From: Selaginella moellendorffii
Taxonomy: Eukaryota; Streptophyta; Lycopodiopsida; Selaginellales; Selaginellaceae
NCBI RefSeq assembly: GCF_000143415.4
Contig: NW_003314267.1
Span: 641,394 to 705,393 of the forward strand
Reading direction: 5' to 3'
DNA: 64,000 bases
Shown: positions 33,007-45,445 of the stretch, piece after piece
Layout of the letters: every line of letters starts with the position of its first letter
Numbering within the stretch: the stretch's first letter is position 1
Made by a program: the position numbers and the translations under genes
The notes under the pieces: model-generated
Told to the model about the DNA's origin: nothing
The model's database searches: none
Seen by the model: the letters and a program-made list of their open reading frames with translations, nothing else

Positions 33007-35730
33007 TAGTATCAAATAGTAATAGAATATTGCGTATCTTGACGTTTTGTCATGTAACAAGTAACTAGATATAAAAATCTATTATATTTTTTAGGAATAG
33101 CAAGAAGAGTATCCTATTAAATAGTGGGAGCGAGCTCAACTCTTGGAGGGCTAAAAGACAATTCTTGGAGGAAATTTAAGCAATGCAACTGGGCAAATAT
33201 TGATAAGCTAAAGAAGAGGCTATAAAAGGAATCTATCTAGCTTCCAATGTATTAGAGAGAGGAGTTGTAATGACATCAATAGCAACAACCACATTAAGAT
33301 CTAGGCTGCCAGGAGGTCTTAGGGAAATGCTAAAGACCTCCCTAAGTTTCCAAGAGATGCTAAGAAAGCCTCAAACAACTGTAAAGGGTGGTTGTGGTGT
33401 TAGATTCTTTGATAAGGAGGAATTCTGGAATTAAGGATTTGCAATGAATCAAGAGGAGCTATCATATAATGATTTTGCCTCCTTCCATAGGGCTAGAGAG
33501 CCTCACAAAGGAAAAGGGCTTGGATTTCAGCCAACATTTGGTAGAAGAGGTTGAGGATGAAATAACTTCATAATGCCACAATAGAAAGTTCTTCCAAGTG
33601 GAAGTGGATAGAATCGTGAAAGTCCTTCGAAATTTGGTTGAAAGGGTGGACATAATGACCATTAGGGATGAAGATTGTAATCTCCACCATTGAGTCAACT
33701 AAAAAGTTCCAACAATGAGGATGTCAAAAGCCCAAAGGCATATGCAAAATAAACATTAGTGGTAGAGATAATTTGCTAGTTGCACAAAGTGGATATTGCA
33801 AAAGAAAAGCACCAAACTTATGTTGTAATATAGATGGCTAAAAAGAAGCAAGAAATCTTTGAGAAAGGTACTAAGCCAACTACTGAAAAGGATGAGATGC
33901 TAAACTTCCCAGTAAATATGAAATTCAAGGATCTAGCTCTAGCATATGCTAATTTAATAGAAAGTACACAAGAAATGATTTCTCAACAATAGGTTAATAT
34001 TCCAATAGATCGGATAGGAGTTAAATGTTACTTCCTTGATCAAGCATTGGATTGAAATTGTAAATGCTACTATGATAAGGAAATAGGCATATCAATACTT
34101 TGAGGTGGAGACTAAAGTGATCAATAATAGTTTGGACTCTGCTGTATCCATAGTGTTTCCTATAGTGCTTGCACCTAAGTAGGATGGAAGTCTTTGGATG
34201 TGTATAAATTGCAAGCTGTTAAACAATGTCATGACAAAAGATGTGCATTCTATGCGTCAAATTGACATAATATTGGATCGAGTGGGGATCGAGTGGGGAA
34301 ATAATTCTCAAGGATTGACCTAAAGTAAGGATACTATTAAATCAAAGTAGCAGAGAAAGATGTTGAGAAAACAACTTGTTGAACAAGATATGAAAGTTTT
34401 GAGTTTCTAATGATGCCCTTTGGGTTATGCAATGTGTTGGTAATGTTTTCAGCATTGATAAACCACATTTTTGTACCCTACTTGAATCACTTTGTGATCA
34501 ATTATATTGACAATATCCTGATCTATAACAAGATGCTAGAGGAGCATGTTGAACACTTGACAAAGATATTTGAGAAACTAAAGGAACACAAGTTGTATGC
34601 TAAAGAGAGCAAATGTGACTTTACTTAACAAAAGGTAAAATTTCTTGAGTATGTGGTGGGCAAGGATGGGCTTAAGTTAGACCTTAAGAAGGTCCAAGTG
34701 ATTCAAGAATATGAGCAACCATCAAATGTACACGAGTTGAGGGGAACTAAAGAAGGTAGCCTTAGAAGAGTGTCATGATAGACCTCTTGCTAAACACAGT
34801 AGAGTGCCCAACACGATGGGCTTACTCAAGAAAAAGTATCATTGGCCAAACATGGCTAAAGACGTTCAAGACTATGTAAAGGCATGTTCAATATATCAAC
34901 AGGTCAAAGCCATGACTAAGGCTAGTAGGGGCTTATTACAGAGCATCTCAATTCTATATCATCCATAGAAATGTCTTACAATGGACTTTATCACAGGACT
35001 CCCCCCAAATGAGGGGTTTGATGCTATATTCGTGGTGGTAGATCAATTTTCAAAGATGGCACATTTCATACCCTCCACAACAAAAGTGGATGCCAAAGGT
35101 ATGGCAAAATTGTTTTTCGAATAAATGGTTCGAGTGCGGAGAAGGCCAAAAGAAATTATCTCAGATCGAGATAAGATTTTCACCAGTAGATTCTGGAGAA
35201 CTCTCTTGTAGCAATATCACACCAAGTTGAAATTCAACACAGCCTATCACCCACAAATAAGTATAGGGTATTGAGTCAAGTTTGATGGCAATGACACTTC
35301 TTAACAGATAGATAAACAAAAAGGGTGATTAGGCAGCTGGAAGATTATTTGTGATGCTATGTCTTTGAAGATCAAACTGATTGGGTAAGTCATTTAAGAC
35401 TTGCAGAAATGTGTTATAACAACTCACTACATTTGAGTATTGGGGTGAGTCCATGGAAAGTCATCAATGGGCGAGCTATTGAAGGTTCTGTGGAACTCAG
35501 CATGGTTGAGTATCATAGAGAGTTACACATAGTGGAGGCGTTCATGGCAGAAAAACTTAACATTTGGAATCTAGTGAGGGATTCCTTGGAATGGGCTCAA
35601 CAAAGATAAATTAAATACACAAACCAAAAGTGGCAGAACATGGAGTTCCAACCTGGGCAAAGGTATGGCTAAACACCAAAAACCTAAGGTTACCAAGTGG
35701 AATTAGCCAAAAGTTGACCAAAAGGTAAAA
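33007..35730 (+). mobile_element. R copy 2: decayed chromovirus gag-pol, 5' part
   Basis: RT is clear at 34410-34628 (MPFGLCNV, YIDNILIY, where a working enzyme would have Asp-Asp, and KLKEHKLYAK). The integrase core is clear at 34980-35100 ([21 protein letters not shown]) and 35409-35609 (CYNNSLHLSIGVSPW). Stops and frame changes separate these blocks. The element is cut at 35730 by family N element B and continues at 43094. Confidence 0.75.
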
Positions 35731-37403
35731 TATAAGACATAAAAATCCCTAGTCCCCAAAGAGGAGCCGAAAGGGTGCCATGTGGTAGTGGCCGAAGCGA
35801 AAGCCAAACAAGCATAACTTGTTTGGACTAAAAGCTTCGACTTGAAAGGTCAAGAGTGGGAGTGGAACGCCCAATGAAGTGCTTGAGGAACTAACACAAA
35901 GCGAGCAATAAGTGAGTCTCTAGAAAAGGGACACAAGAGGACTAATAAATGAGACTTGGAGGAGTCTGAAATGGAGTCCAAGGTGGAGTCCGAGATGGAC
36001 TGAGATGGAGTCTGAGATGGAGTCTGAGATGGAGTCCGAGATGGACCCGAGATGGAGTCCAAAGTGGAGTCCAAGATAGAGTCTGAGATGGACCCAAGAT
36101 GGAGTTCGAGATGGACCGAGATGGAGCCCGAGATGGAGTTCGAGATGGACCCGAGATGGAGTCCGAGATGGACGCGAGATGGAGTCCAAGATGGACCGAG
36201 ATGGAGTCCAAGATGGAGTCTAAGATGGAATCCAAAACGGAGTCCGAGAAGGACCTAAGATGGAGTCCGAGGTTGAGACTGAGACCAGGACCGAGACCGA
36301 GACCAGGACCGAGACCGAGACTGAGGCCAAGACTGAGACCGAGACTGAGACTGAGACCAAGTCTGAGTCCGAGTCTGAGCCCAAGTCTGAGTCCAAGTCC
36401 AAGCTCGAAAGTGAAAACCCAAAGCATTCATCTCCTAGACCCTAGGGGGTTTGGTGAGCTCCAAAAGTATAGTAGGGGGGAGAACTCTAGTGGAGCCAGT
36501 TTGGTCAGGAAAGGTCAGTTTGGCCCAGGAAGGCTGTACCCAGGTGTTGGGTGATGGGATAACCACTAAGAAGTCCAAGGCTAGAGTGAATATAGACCAA
36601 TAGGTAGGGTAGCTTAGTGAAGTATTCAAAAGCCGACTTTAGTTCCCCCAGGAGATCAAATGGCCGATGCTCCCAGTCCAAGTATGGGTGGCACTACCTA
36701 CTTGGATACCTGGCGTGGCTCAATGGAACCTCACTCTAAGCCCACGGCTAGAATACCAAAGGGCGGAAGTTGGGGAGAGTACCCATGAGGCTCATGTAAC
36801 CACGGTATTCCGAAATGTTGTCCCAAAGTCCTAGATTATGGAAAGAAAGAGGAGTGGTCCTTTGGTGTAGTGACCAAGAATATAGTCATGTGGTGAAGGA
36901 GTCCTAGGGGACAGTGGGACTTAGTGGTCAAGCCTATGGGCCTTATCCTAGTGGCAGTGTTAGCAAACTCGGCCCTGGACAGAAAAGGGACTTTGTGGGG
37001 ACTATAAAAAGGATATTGGGAAGGCTATTCCCTATGTTTGCGAGCATTTTAAGGATGCTAAGGAGTGGACCTAGGACGGTCACTCATAGAAGGATGCCCC
37101 AGTCTTTGAAAGACAGGACTATGATACATGTGGTGTTGCACCATCAGTATGACCAAGGTGAATAAGCATGGCTTTAACGTAATGGACTGGTATGTTGGTG
37201 GTATCTTGGGGTGTCGGTCATGGGATCGGATATGTGGAGCACTTGGACCAAGTGCAATGGTTGAGTGATATGGATGCCATTCTTGGGGCTAGCAAGTCCC
37301 TAAGTCTAAAATAGGACTTATGGAGGTTGTTAGTAAGACTCCTCCAAGTGGTTGGAGGTGTGGTTAAGTGATTAAAGTAGAATAGAAAATTTAGTCGCTT
37401 ATA
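35731..37403 (+). repeat. N element B 5' LTR
   Basis: 1673 bp, with TATAAGAC and CTTATA termini in which the canonical TG and CA have both decayed by one transition. It contains the minisatellite at 35970-36400. Confidence 0.87.
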
Positions 37404-37406
37404 ATT

Positions 37407-37418
37407 TGGTATCGGAGC
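37407..37418 (+). other. Primer-binding site of N element B
   Basis: TGGTATCGGAGC, one base different from the tRNA-iMet complement, three bases inside the LTR. Confidence 0.85.
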
Positions 37419-38244
37419 TATTCCTTAATCTGACTTTTATTGGTGCTCAATTATATCACCACTTGTGTTTGGCATCAAAAGGTCCTAGAAGTGGGCATAT
37501 TCTAGGGGAGTAGCAAGTCGAGAAGACATGACTCTCCACTACAATTCATGTGTGAATTTGTAGGCAAGGTGGTGGATAGAAAAGGTCCAATAATGGAACG
37601 ACTTTGGGATCTTGGGAACAGTATAAGATTTTCCTCATAGAGTTGAGGATGTGATCCAAATGAGCATTTGACTTAGCAAACTGGTTAATGTAGTTGTGGT
37701 AAACAACTATAGTTGAGATCACAGAAAAGATAGGGACTCCAAAACAATAAAGGAGTCACAAGACTACTCTTATATAGTTGAGGCTGATGCTCATGAATTT
37801 GAGACTAGAATTAATGACTGTGGGAGGTTAAACACAAATAAAAACATAAGTCCTTGAAATGGTAGTGGGGGCTACCTTTTATAAATGCTGGACCTAACCC
37901 AAGGAGTTGGGGGCTGTGCTTAGAGGATGAGTTGGTATTCTCATCATATGGACGGATAATTCTAAGAGGCAAAGGTAACCCACAAGAAAAAAAAAATAAT
38001 CAAGTGTTGGAGTAGCACTTGCAAAACTGGTCCTTATGAGTAGGACATGAATACAATAGGTTGTACTCCAACAAGCTGACACCTCAAAAGTGGGACCTTA
38101 CAAATCATCAAAGTCTAAAAAGCTGGATGACTCAAGTAGAGTCAAAGAATGGTCCTAAGGGACTGGTAGAAGCATTTGGACTGAGGTGTGTTGTGCCCCA
38201 CGAATGATGGGGAGGATCATAAGATCCAAGTATGAAAACAATGG

Positions 38245-39111
38245 TGTAGCGCATGTGATCATGGGATGAAATTTGAATATACTGTCATTGTGGATCCTTG
38301 GAACCTTGAGGGATAAATAGGGATAAAATAGCCACTAAGGGCTCTCTTATCAAGCAATTGCCCTTTTTCCAGTTGGTTTAAGGGGAGAGAGATAAGGTGC
38401 GCTACAGTTGGTATCAAAGCAAATGGCACGGGTTTGATTCCCATTGATTAGTGGCTACTTAAAAGTATAATATACCCTTGAACAAGGTATATTCTTACCC
38501 CTAAATTTGAAATCATATGTATTAGGCATCCATGCATACGTCCTTTCTCTTGTGTGGAGTATCCACGGACGAAGGTATCCACCGTGGGACTGCGGTACAG
38601 GTGAATGACTAGTTGCCTCACATGGAATAGTGTAAGCAACCAAAGGGAATGACTTGAGAGACGGTCCATGGGGTTCAAATATAGAGGGAAAGGGCCCATG
38701 AATAAGAGTGCACCCCCTTTTCCAATTGGTTAAGGGTCTTGGGATAGTTAGAGTTAAGCGTCCTTGGGTTTGAATAGTACTGGGCTGGGTGACCTCCTGG
38801 GAAGTCCAAACTCAGGAGCTTACAAATAGCTGGTTTACACAATAGAAGGATTGGTAGATTGAGTGCGGAAATGGAGGTGCTGGTTCCCCTTGGCTCAGTA
38901 GAGGTTGCTAGTCAATAGTCAATGAGGACATTGACATCTCTGAAGGGGGGGGTGAGTGTAGCGCATGTAATCATGGGATGAGATTTGGATATACTATCAC
39001 CATGGATCTTTGGAACTTTGGGGGATAAATGGGGATAAAATAGCCACTAAGGGCTCTCTCATCAAGCCATTGCCCCTTTTCCAGTTGGCTTAAGAGATAA
39101 GGTGCTCTACT
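38245..39111 (+). mobile_element. TRIM-M: miniature LTR element inside N
   Basis: A 162-bp LTR (38245-38406, TGTAGCGCATG to GTGCGCTACA) is followed by a primer site TGGTATCAAAGC at 38409-38420. The interior is about 350 bp once the Q insertion is removed. A purine tract AAGGGGGGGGTGAG precedes a second LTR at 38957-39111. There is no coding capacity. The flanks do not form a target duplication (AATGG versus CAAGT), and comparison with 3400-3500 suggests some host sequence was lost. Confidence 0.75.
38631..38824 (+). mobile_element. Q solo LTR inside TRIM-M
   Basis: 194 bp, TGTAAGCAACC to GAGCTTACA, flanked by AATAG on both sides (38626-38630 and 38825-38829), a perfect target-site duplication. 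It is the innermost insertion of the nest. Confidence 0.87.
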
Positions 39112-42100
39112 CAAGTCATAAGAAAGGTATTTCCAAAAGAAAACAACTTTGACACAAAGTTGTGTGTAAACATTATGGTACATACTAATGGATAGTTGGC
39201 ATGAAAAACAACGGTATCGATTTTGGCAAAGACCTAGACATAAGTAAAAAGTGTTATAAAGGTAGGCTTGTGGAGCCAATGATGTGGAGACACCGAATGC
39301 ACCAAGGTATGATGCCTTGAGATCAAGTTGGCAGGTTCATAAGAACCTCTTCCCAAAGGAATCCTAATGGAAATGGGAATGGCATAGCCTAAGCTGGAAG
39401 ACATGTGGTTGGAGTGTGGTGACCCAAATAATGATGAAGGTGTGGAAGCACTAGCAATGAGTTGTAGGACTTGACAAATATGAGGCAACTAAGCAAAAAG
39501 TGCAAAATTATTGATTAAATTAGTAGAAAGTAATTACCTAAGACTTTTATTGGGATAAAGAAATTAAATATACCCTTATGGGGGATAAATTGCTCATATT
39601 GCAATATAATAAGTCAATGTTGTAAAAAGAATGCTCATTGTCAAAAGAAGGCTATCATTAGGACACCCAAACACTTTAAAACACTAGGAAGTGGTGTTTG
39701 GTGTCATGAGGGCATTAGATAATACCCAAGGGACTAAGTCCCTAGCGAATGATAGGTAAGAAGTGTTATCAAAATGTCCAAAGTTGCAAAGACGAAAGAA
39801 CACGAATTAGACAAAACCAAAAAGGGATTTTGGCAAGGCTAGTCATAGGCATATAAAGGCCCATAAGTAGTAACATTAATCCCGGTGTGTGGGATTATAA
39901 GGTGAGCATACCCAGATTGAGGAACCACTCCCTAGGCTATTGAGTAAATTCATCCCTATGAATACTTGCTAAGGCATGGTAGAAAGTACAAAGCTATCCT
40001 CCTAGTCTAGAGGAGAATGACCAAAGGATAGAACCGAACCATAGAAATCGAAGGGCATAACCAAGGGTGGTTATGTAAATTAGGAGCAGAGAATCAAGTG
40101 GGGGCTCAAGTGGTTTATTATTAGTAACCGTGATACCATGGAGAGTTTAAATATGGAATTATCCATATTAGACCATATAGTAATTAAAAAGCTTGCAAAA
40201 AGGAGAGACAGAGTTCTTTCAAGGTTCCCAAAGACAAATTCTATGTAGCTGAGTACCTAGAAAGCCAAGTGTAAATGGTTCATAGAACGCACGAAATCAG
40301 AGTGGTGTAGCAGAAATGTGGTCTTGAGACTTGCCATGAGGCAAGGCTATCAAGGTTAGGGAAATAGTTCCTAAATGTTCAAAGGGATGGCTTTGAACAA
40401 AAGTTGATGGTTAAGGACTTTTATGCTTATGCATGAACCATGTTACGGTGGTCGGATGATTTGCTAAGTCGGGGGATGGTTGGCAAGTCGGGGGAACAAA
40501 TACTCTAGTTGAATGTGCTAACTTCAAAAGGGGTGGCCTATGGAGTACATGATCACAGACTTATCAAGTGAGAAGACTTGGTAGTATGGAGGAACTAAGT
40601 TCCTAAGCAGTGATTTGTAGTGCGCTTTAGGTATAAATTAGTGCACCAGCATGGGGAGTCATGCTAGGCAACCTGGGTGATGCCATCTATAGATGCATAT
40701 ATGGAGGTTGGGTTCGAGTCCCAAATCACTAGGGCATGGTGATGATTTGGAATATAAGGACACTCATATTTTGGTGGTTATAGGCTCTTAGTGAGGAAAC
40801 TAGCTTGGGCACACTGCCAAGCGGGGGATGCCCCAAAGTCGTGATGCATGATTAGATTGCCTAATGTGAAAACTTGGCATATCTAATTTGAACACTTTGA
40901 TGTAAGTAGCACCAAGGTTATGGTGAATGAGATGGGGACACCCAGTCTTAATTGTTATGGATCCTTGGCTGGAAGGGTTAGCTTGGGTGCACTGCTAAGT
41001 GTGGGGGATGCCCCCAGGGTCATAGTCAACAACTTGAAAAGTCTGGAAGACTTAATTCCTATTGGTAGACTTGTTTAGGGGTCAAAATGAGATTACAATG
41101 TGATCTTATGGCTAAACATGGACAAAGTCCTTGTTTGGGTTAAAGAATAAGATTCCTAGTTCAAAGTGTTAATTTGAACTATTAGTAAGAGGGTGACTTG
41201 ATCAAGGTGACCAAGTGGAAAAGACACCTAAAGAGAAATCAATTGTGTCAAAGCAATGGTGTAGTGAGTCCAAGAAAGTAGGCTCTAGGAAAGACCCATA
41301 AGAGGGTCATAAAGTTGAGCCATGGATAAAGCCTATAGTAGAAAATGCTAAAGAGACCTACTAAGGTTGAACACCTTTTAGACTCGGCAAAGTAAAGCTT
41401 TTGCCATGGAACCAAAAGAATACTTCAAAAATGGAGGTAGTGATTCTATATTGCTTGGTGCAACAATCAATGGATAGGAGCAAAAGTCTAGTAGCCAAGA
41501 AAATAGCCATAGGAATCATGGGACAAAACCCAAATGACAAAATTAGGCCAAAAACACTAATGTGTTGGATGCTAACGGATTGTGGGAAGGCAATGTGTTT
41601 CCAAAGAAGGCTTCCTAAATTGCTCCAATTTGGCAAAGATGGAAGTTCCAAGGGAGGGAGTAGTAAGGTAGCCAAATGATAAGGCCGTGGATAGCCCTAA
41701 CACAAATTATGATAATTAGAATTTCATGCCAAAGGTGGCATAAAATAGAAATGAGGAGGATAGTGCCCTCAGATAGAGAAATTCCTAGGATGGGGAAGTG
41801 GAGTTGCACAATATGTGCAATGCAAGGTGTCGAAGACACCCAGGAAATTGACTTTAAGAAGTCAAAATTAAAAAGTTCCAAGGTGCAAAGGTTATATCAA
41901 TAGGAATTGAAACTACTCAAGAATAAGTAGTGGGATTGAGATAAAAAAGGTGTCTCTAACAAGTTTAACAAGAACTAAACCAATAAAAGGAAAGAGCCAC
42001 CACAAATGGTCGAATATGTCTCTAAATTGAAAAAACTATGCTCCTTAGAAGATGGACAAAGCATGATGAACCTTCGGTGTCAAACCATTGATGAATATTA

Positions 42101-42202
42101 GCTAGGTGTCAAGGATGGAAAGGGTAATACATATTGGTGTTACTTTATAAAAGGGTTTATAGTTTGATGAGGACATCGAACTTCATCTATGGGTGGTGGA
42201 GT

Positions 42203-43088
42203 TGTGAGACATAAAAATCCCTAAGCCCCAAAGAGGAGCCAAAAGGGTGCCACGTGATAGTGGTTGAAGCAAAAGCCAAACAAACATAACACGTTGGACT
42301 AAAAGCTCTGACTTGAAAAATCGAGAGCGGGAGTGGAACTCCCAATGAAGTGCTCAAGGAACCAACACGAAGCGAGTAATAAGTGAGTCTCTAGAAAAGG
42401 GATACAAGAGGACCAACACATGAGATGTGGAGGAGTCCGAAATGAAGTTTGAGGTGGAGAGTACCCATAAAGCTCACGTAAAGCCACAGTGTTCCGAAAT
42501 GTTGTCCCAAAGTCCCAGACTATGGAAAAGAAGAAAAGTGGTCCTCTGATGTAGTGACCAAGAATACGATCATGTGGTGAGGAAGTCCTAGAGGACAGTG
42601 GGACTTAGTGGTCGGGCCTGTGGGCCTTGTCCCAATGGCAATGTTAGCAAACTCGGCCCTGGACAGAAAAGGGACTTGGTGAGGATTGTAAAAAAGATAT
42701 TGGGCAAAGCTATTCCCCATGTCTACGGGCATTTTAAGGATGTTAAGGAGTGGACCTAGGATGGTCACTCATAGATGGATGGGCCAGTCTTTGAGAGACA
42801 TGACTGTGATACAGGTGGTGTTGGACCACTAGTGTGACCAAGGTGAATAGACATAACCTTAGTGTAACAGGCTAGTATGCCGGTGGTACCTTGGGGTGTC
42901 AGTCATGGGATTGAACACGTGGAGCACTTGGACCAAGTGCAATGGTTGAGTGGCATGGATGCCATTCTTGGGGCTAGCAAGTCCCTAAGTCTAGAATATA
43001 ACTTATGGAGGTTGTGAATGAGACTCCTCCAAGTGGTTGGAGGTGTGGTTAAGTGATTAAAGTAGAATGGAAAATTTAGTCACTTATA
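42203..43088 (+). repeat. N element B 3' LTR with 0.8-kb internal deletion
   Basis: 886 bp. Compared with the 5' LTR it jumps from the start of the minisatellite (GAGGTGGA) straight to GAGTACCCAT. It has lost the satellite array and about 350 bp after it, apparently between short GGTGGAG/GGGGAG matches. Confidence 0.83.
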
Positions 43089-43093
43089 TAAAA

Positions 43094-43489
43094 TATATGT
43101 ATTTCTAGAAATGAACTGATCTTGAGTTTCTTAAATAGGTTCGCAGGGCCTTATGAGGTTGAGGCTCAAATTGGTAAAGTGGCTTACTACCTCTAACTTC
43201 CTTGGGAGATGAGGAAGATGCACCATATGTTTCATGTGAACTTATTCAAGCCGTACTTTGAGGATTCGCTTCGTAAGGACCAAGTAAAACCATTACCCGA
43301 GGTTATCCAAGAAGAAGAGAAATACGAGGTTGAGGCCATCCTCAATGTGCGCAAAAGCAAGTGACAAGGACATAAGATGAGGGAGTTCCATCTGAAGTGG
43401 AAAGGATTTCCACATTGCGAAGCAACATTGGAATCAAAAGAGAACCTAACAAATGTGCAAGATCTAGTAGAGGAATTTTTGCAAGGTTG
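43094..43489 (+). mobile_element. R copy 2: decayed pol tail with chromodomain
   Basis: This resumes the reading frame cut at 35730. The SH3-like tail of integrase comes first (FAGPYEVEAQIGKVAYYL, HMFHVNLFKPYF), then a chromodomain (EEEKYEVEAILNVR, EFHLKWKGFPHCEATLE, NLTNVQDLVEEFL). At least two stop codons are present. Chromodomains guide integration to particular chromatin. This marks R as a chromovirus distinct from G. Confidence 0.8.
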
Positions 43490-43906
43490 AACTCTATGTA
43501 CATATGCAAAGTTTAATTAAAGTATCCATTTGTGAAAATGAGCAATGTCATATGTTGGGACCCAAAGGCACACTGAATGTAAGTTAATTAGCATGGGTTA
43601 GCTAAGTTGATCAGGCAAATTGAACTACACCCAACTCCTGGCAAGGATGTCGAATCCATAGATATATTCCAAATCCCAACCCTCTAGTAAAGTAAAGTTG
43701 GGTTCAAGTCCCAACCCCATACTAAGGCGTGGTGAAGTGAGGGGTATAGGGATATCTATATTCCATTATCATGGGCTCTTGGTTGGGGAGGCTAATCTAG
43801 GCACACCACTAAATGTGGGGATGCCCCCGGAGACATGGTCAACAAGTCGTAGGATTAAAAAGAGACGTTTGATATGGGCAGCAAACTTCTTTTATGGGTA
43901 GTGGAG
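43490..43906 (+). mobile_element. N-related internal DNA
   Basis: 43600-43850 resembles 1370-1620 in reverse sense order (shared tracts such as GGCACACC and GTGGGGATGCCCCCGG). It ends in TATGGGTAGTGGAGT, the same polypurine context that precedes the N 3' LTR at 42203. No gene is seen. Confidence 0.5.
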
Positions 43907-45098
43907 TTGTAAAGAACTAACTCCCCAAGGTGTCGTAGGCTAAAGGATCTCCGAAAGATGACCGAAATGATAAAAAAGAGTTTATCAAATGAGACTGAGT
44001 CCAAGATCAAGTCTGAGACCAACTCTGAATCTGAGACCAACTCTGAAACTAAGTCCGAGATCGAGTTCGAGACCGAGTCCAAAATCGACTCCAAAACCGA
44101 GTCTGAGACCGAGTTCAAAATCGAGTCTAAGATCCAAGATTGGGTTCAAGACTGGGTCTAAGATTGATTTCGAGACCAAGTTCAAGATCAGGTCTGAGAT
44201 CAAGTTTGAGATTGAGTCTAAGACCAAGGCCGAAGTCGAGTTTGAAATCGGGTCCGAGATCGAATTCAAGACCGATTCCAAATACTAATACAGGTTGTGG
44301 GGTGAAAGCCCAAAGCATGTGTTGTAGAGGGTTCCAAAAGTATAATAGGGATAATGAGGTTTAGGAATCAATCTTGAAAGAACTCTTCAATGGTGCTTCC
44401 AAATTAACTTGAGGTTGAGGGTTGAAAAAACTCTTCAATGGTGCTTCCAAATTAACTTGAGGTTGAGGGTTGAGACTAGAGCTTAAGGGCCTTAGGTGGG
44501 AGTGAGCATGGACTTGGGTGGTGTTAGAGGGGCCACCCAAGGAATTGCTCAAGAGCAACTCTTACTCCCATAAGGGAAATCAACTGTGGTGCTCCTGACT
44601 CATGTGGAGTGGTGCCCCACTTGAGTATCTATGGCTCATTGGTCCTCACCCTTCCTAGGGGCTTGGGCCTTCCCTTCAGGATGGAAGTGGGGGAGTAGGG
44701 GTACCCATAATAGGCCATTAGGCCACAGTGTTTCCTCTTCGTGTCTTGAAGCAAGTGTTGCACCCAAAGTTTGGGTTTAGAGGGTCTTATGATCAAGTTT
44801 TGTTGTACCAGAGGATGTTAAGAACTTGGAGGTTTATTCTGCTTGGTTGCTTGTGCATACAGGGAGTGTAGCCGAACTTTAAATCCAAAGGGGGATTAGG
44901 AGAGAATTTAGGAATCCGTGGATGGATGGCTAATGTTTTTTTGCTCATACAGTGAGTTGCTAAAACCAAGTAGAACCAAGAAAGAGTTAGTATAATAAGC
45001 GGGAACCTTGGTGAGAGAACTTAATCAAGACCAAGGCCATGGTGGTCAGATAAATGAAGTAAGCTAGTAAATTGAAAAGGAAAAATTTATGGCTTACA
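43907..45098 (+). mobile_element. N2: diverged family N LTR
   Basis: 1192 bp, TGTAAAGAAC to GGCTTACA. It keeps the N layout: a minisatellite at 43985-44285 built on hexamers such as GAGTCC and GAGACC, then GTGAAAGCCCAAAGC. A 60-bp block with GAAAGAACTCTTCAATGGTG is doubled at 44375-44480. Its sequence is far from the other N LTRs, so it is a separate subfamily. Confidence 0.6.
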
Positions 45099-45414
45099 AC
45101 AGCCTAACAAATCCAAGCTAAAAGATATGCTCAAAGGTATCATAATCCAGATACAAAAGCAACATCATTTAGCATGGATGGGGTAGTGTATGCCCAAGAT
45201 GGGAACATCACAAATAGGAAGTTGGCATAGGATATCACAAAACCTTATAGAGTGGTAAGGTGGAGCAAGACTTACCCTAACACCTTGATTCTACATAAGA
45301 CACTACCAAGGAATCCTCTGAAGTTCATTTTGTGCCACCACTCAAGGTTGAACTTGGTTTGGGGCACCAAAATAGGGAACAAATGTATAAAAGGAGGAGA
45401 GTAAAGAAAAAAGA

Positions 45415-45445
<31 letters not shown>

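Larger units (their letters stand above)
35731..43088 (+). mobile_element. Family N element B, complete, non-autonomous
   Basis: 7.36 kb with TAAAA on both sides (35726-35730 and 43089-43093), a perfect target-site duplication. It has a 5' LTR, a tRNA-iMet-type primer site at 37407-37418, a 4.8-kb interior with no gag or pol motif, a purine tract (about 42190-42202) and a 3' LTR. It splits the integrase from the chromodomain of R copy 2. The interior is collinear with the reverse of 289-4315, so family N spread as a non-coding element. Confidence 0.88.
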
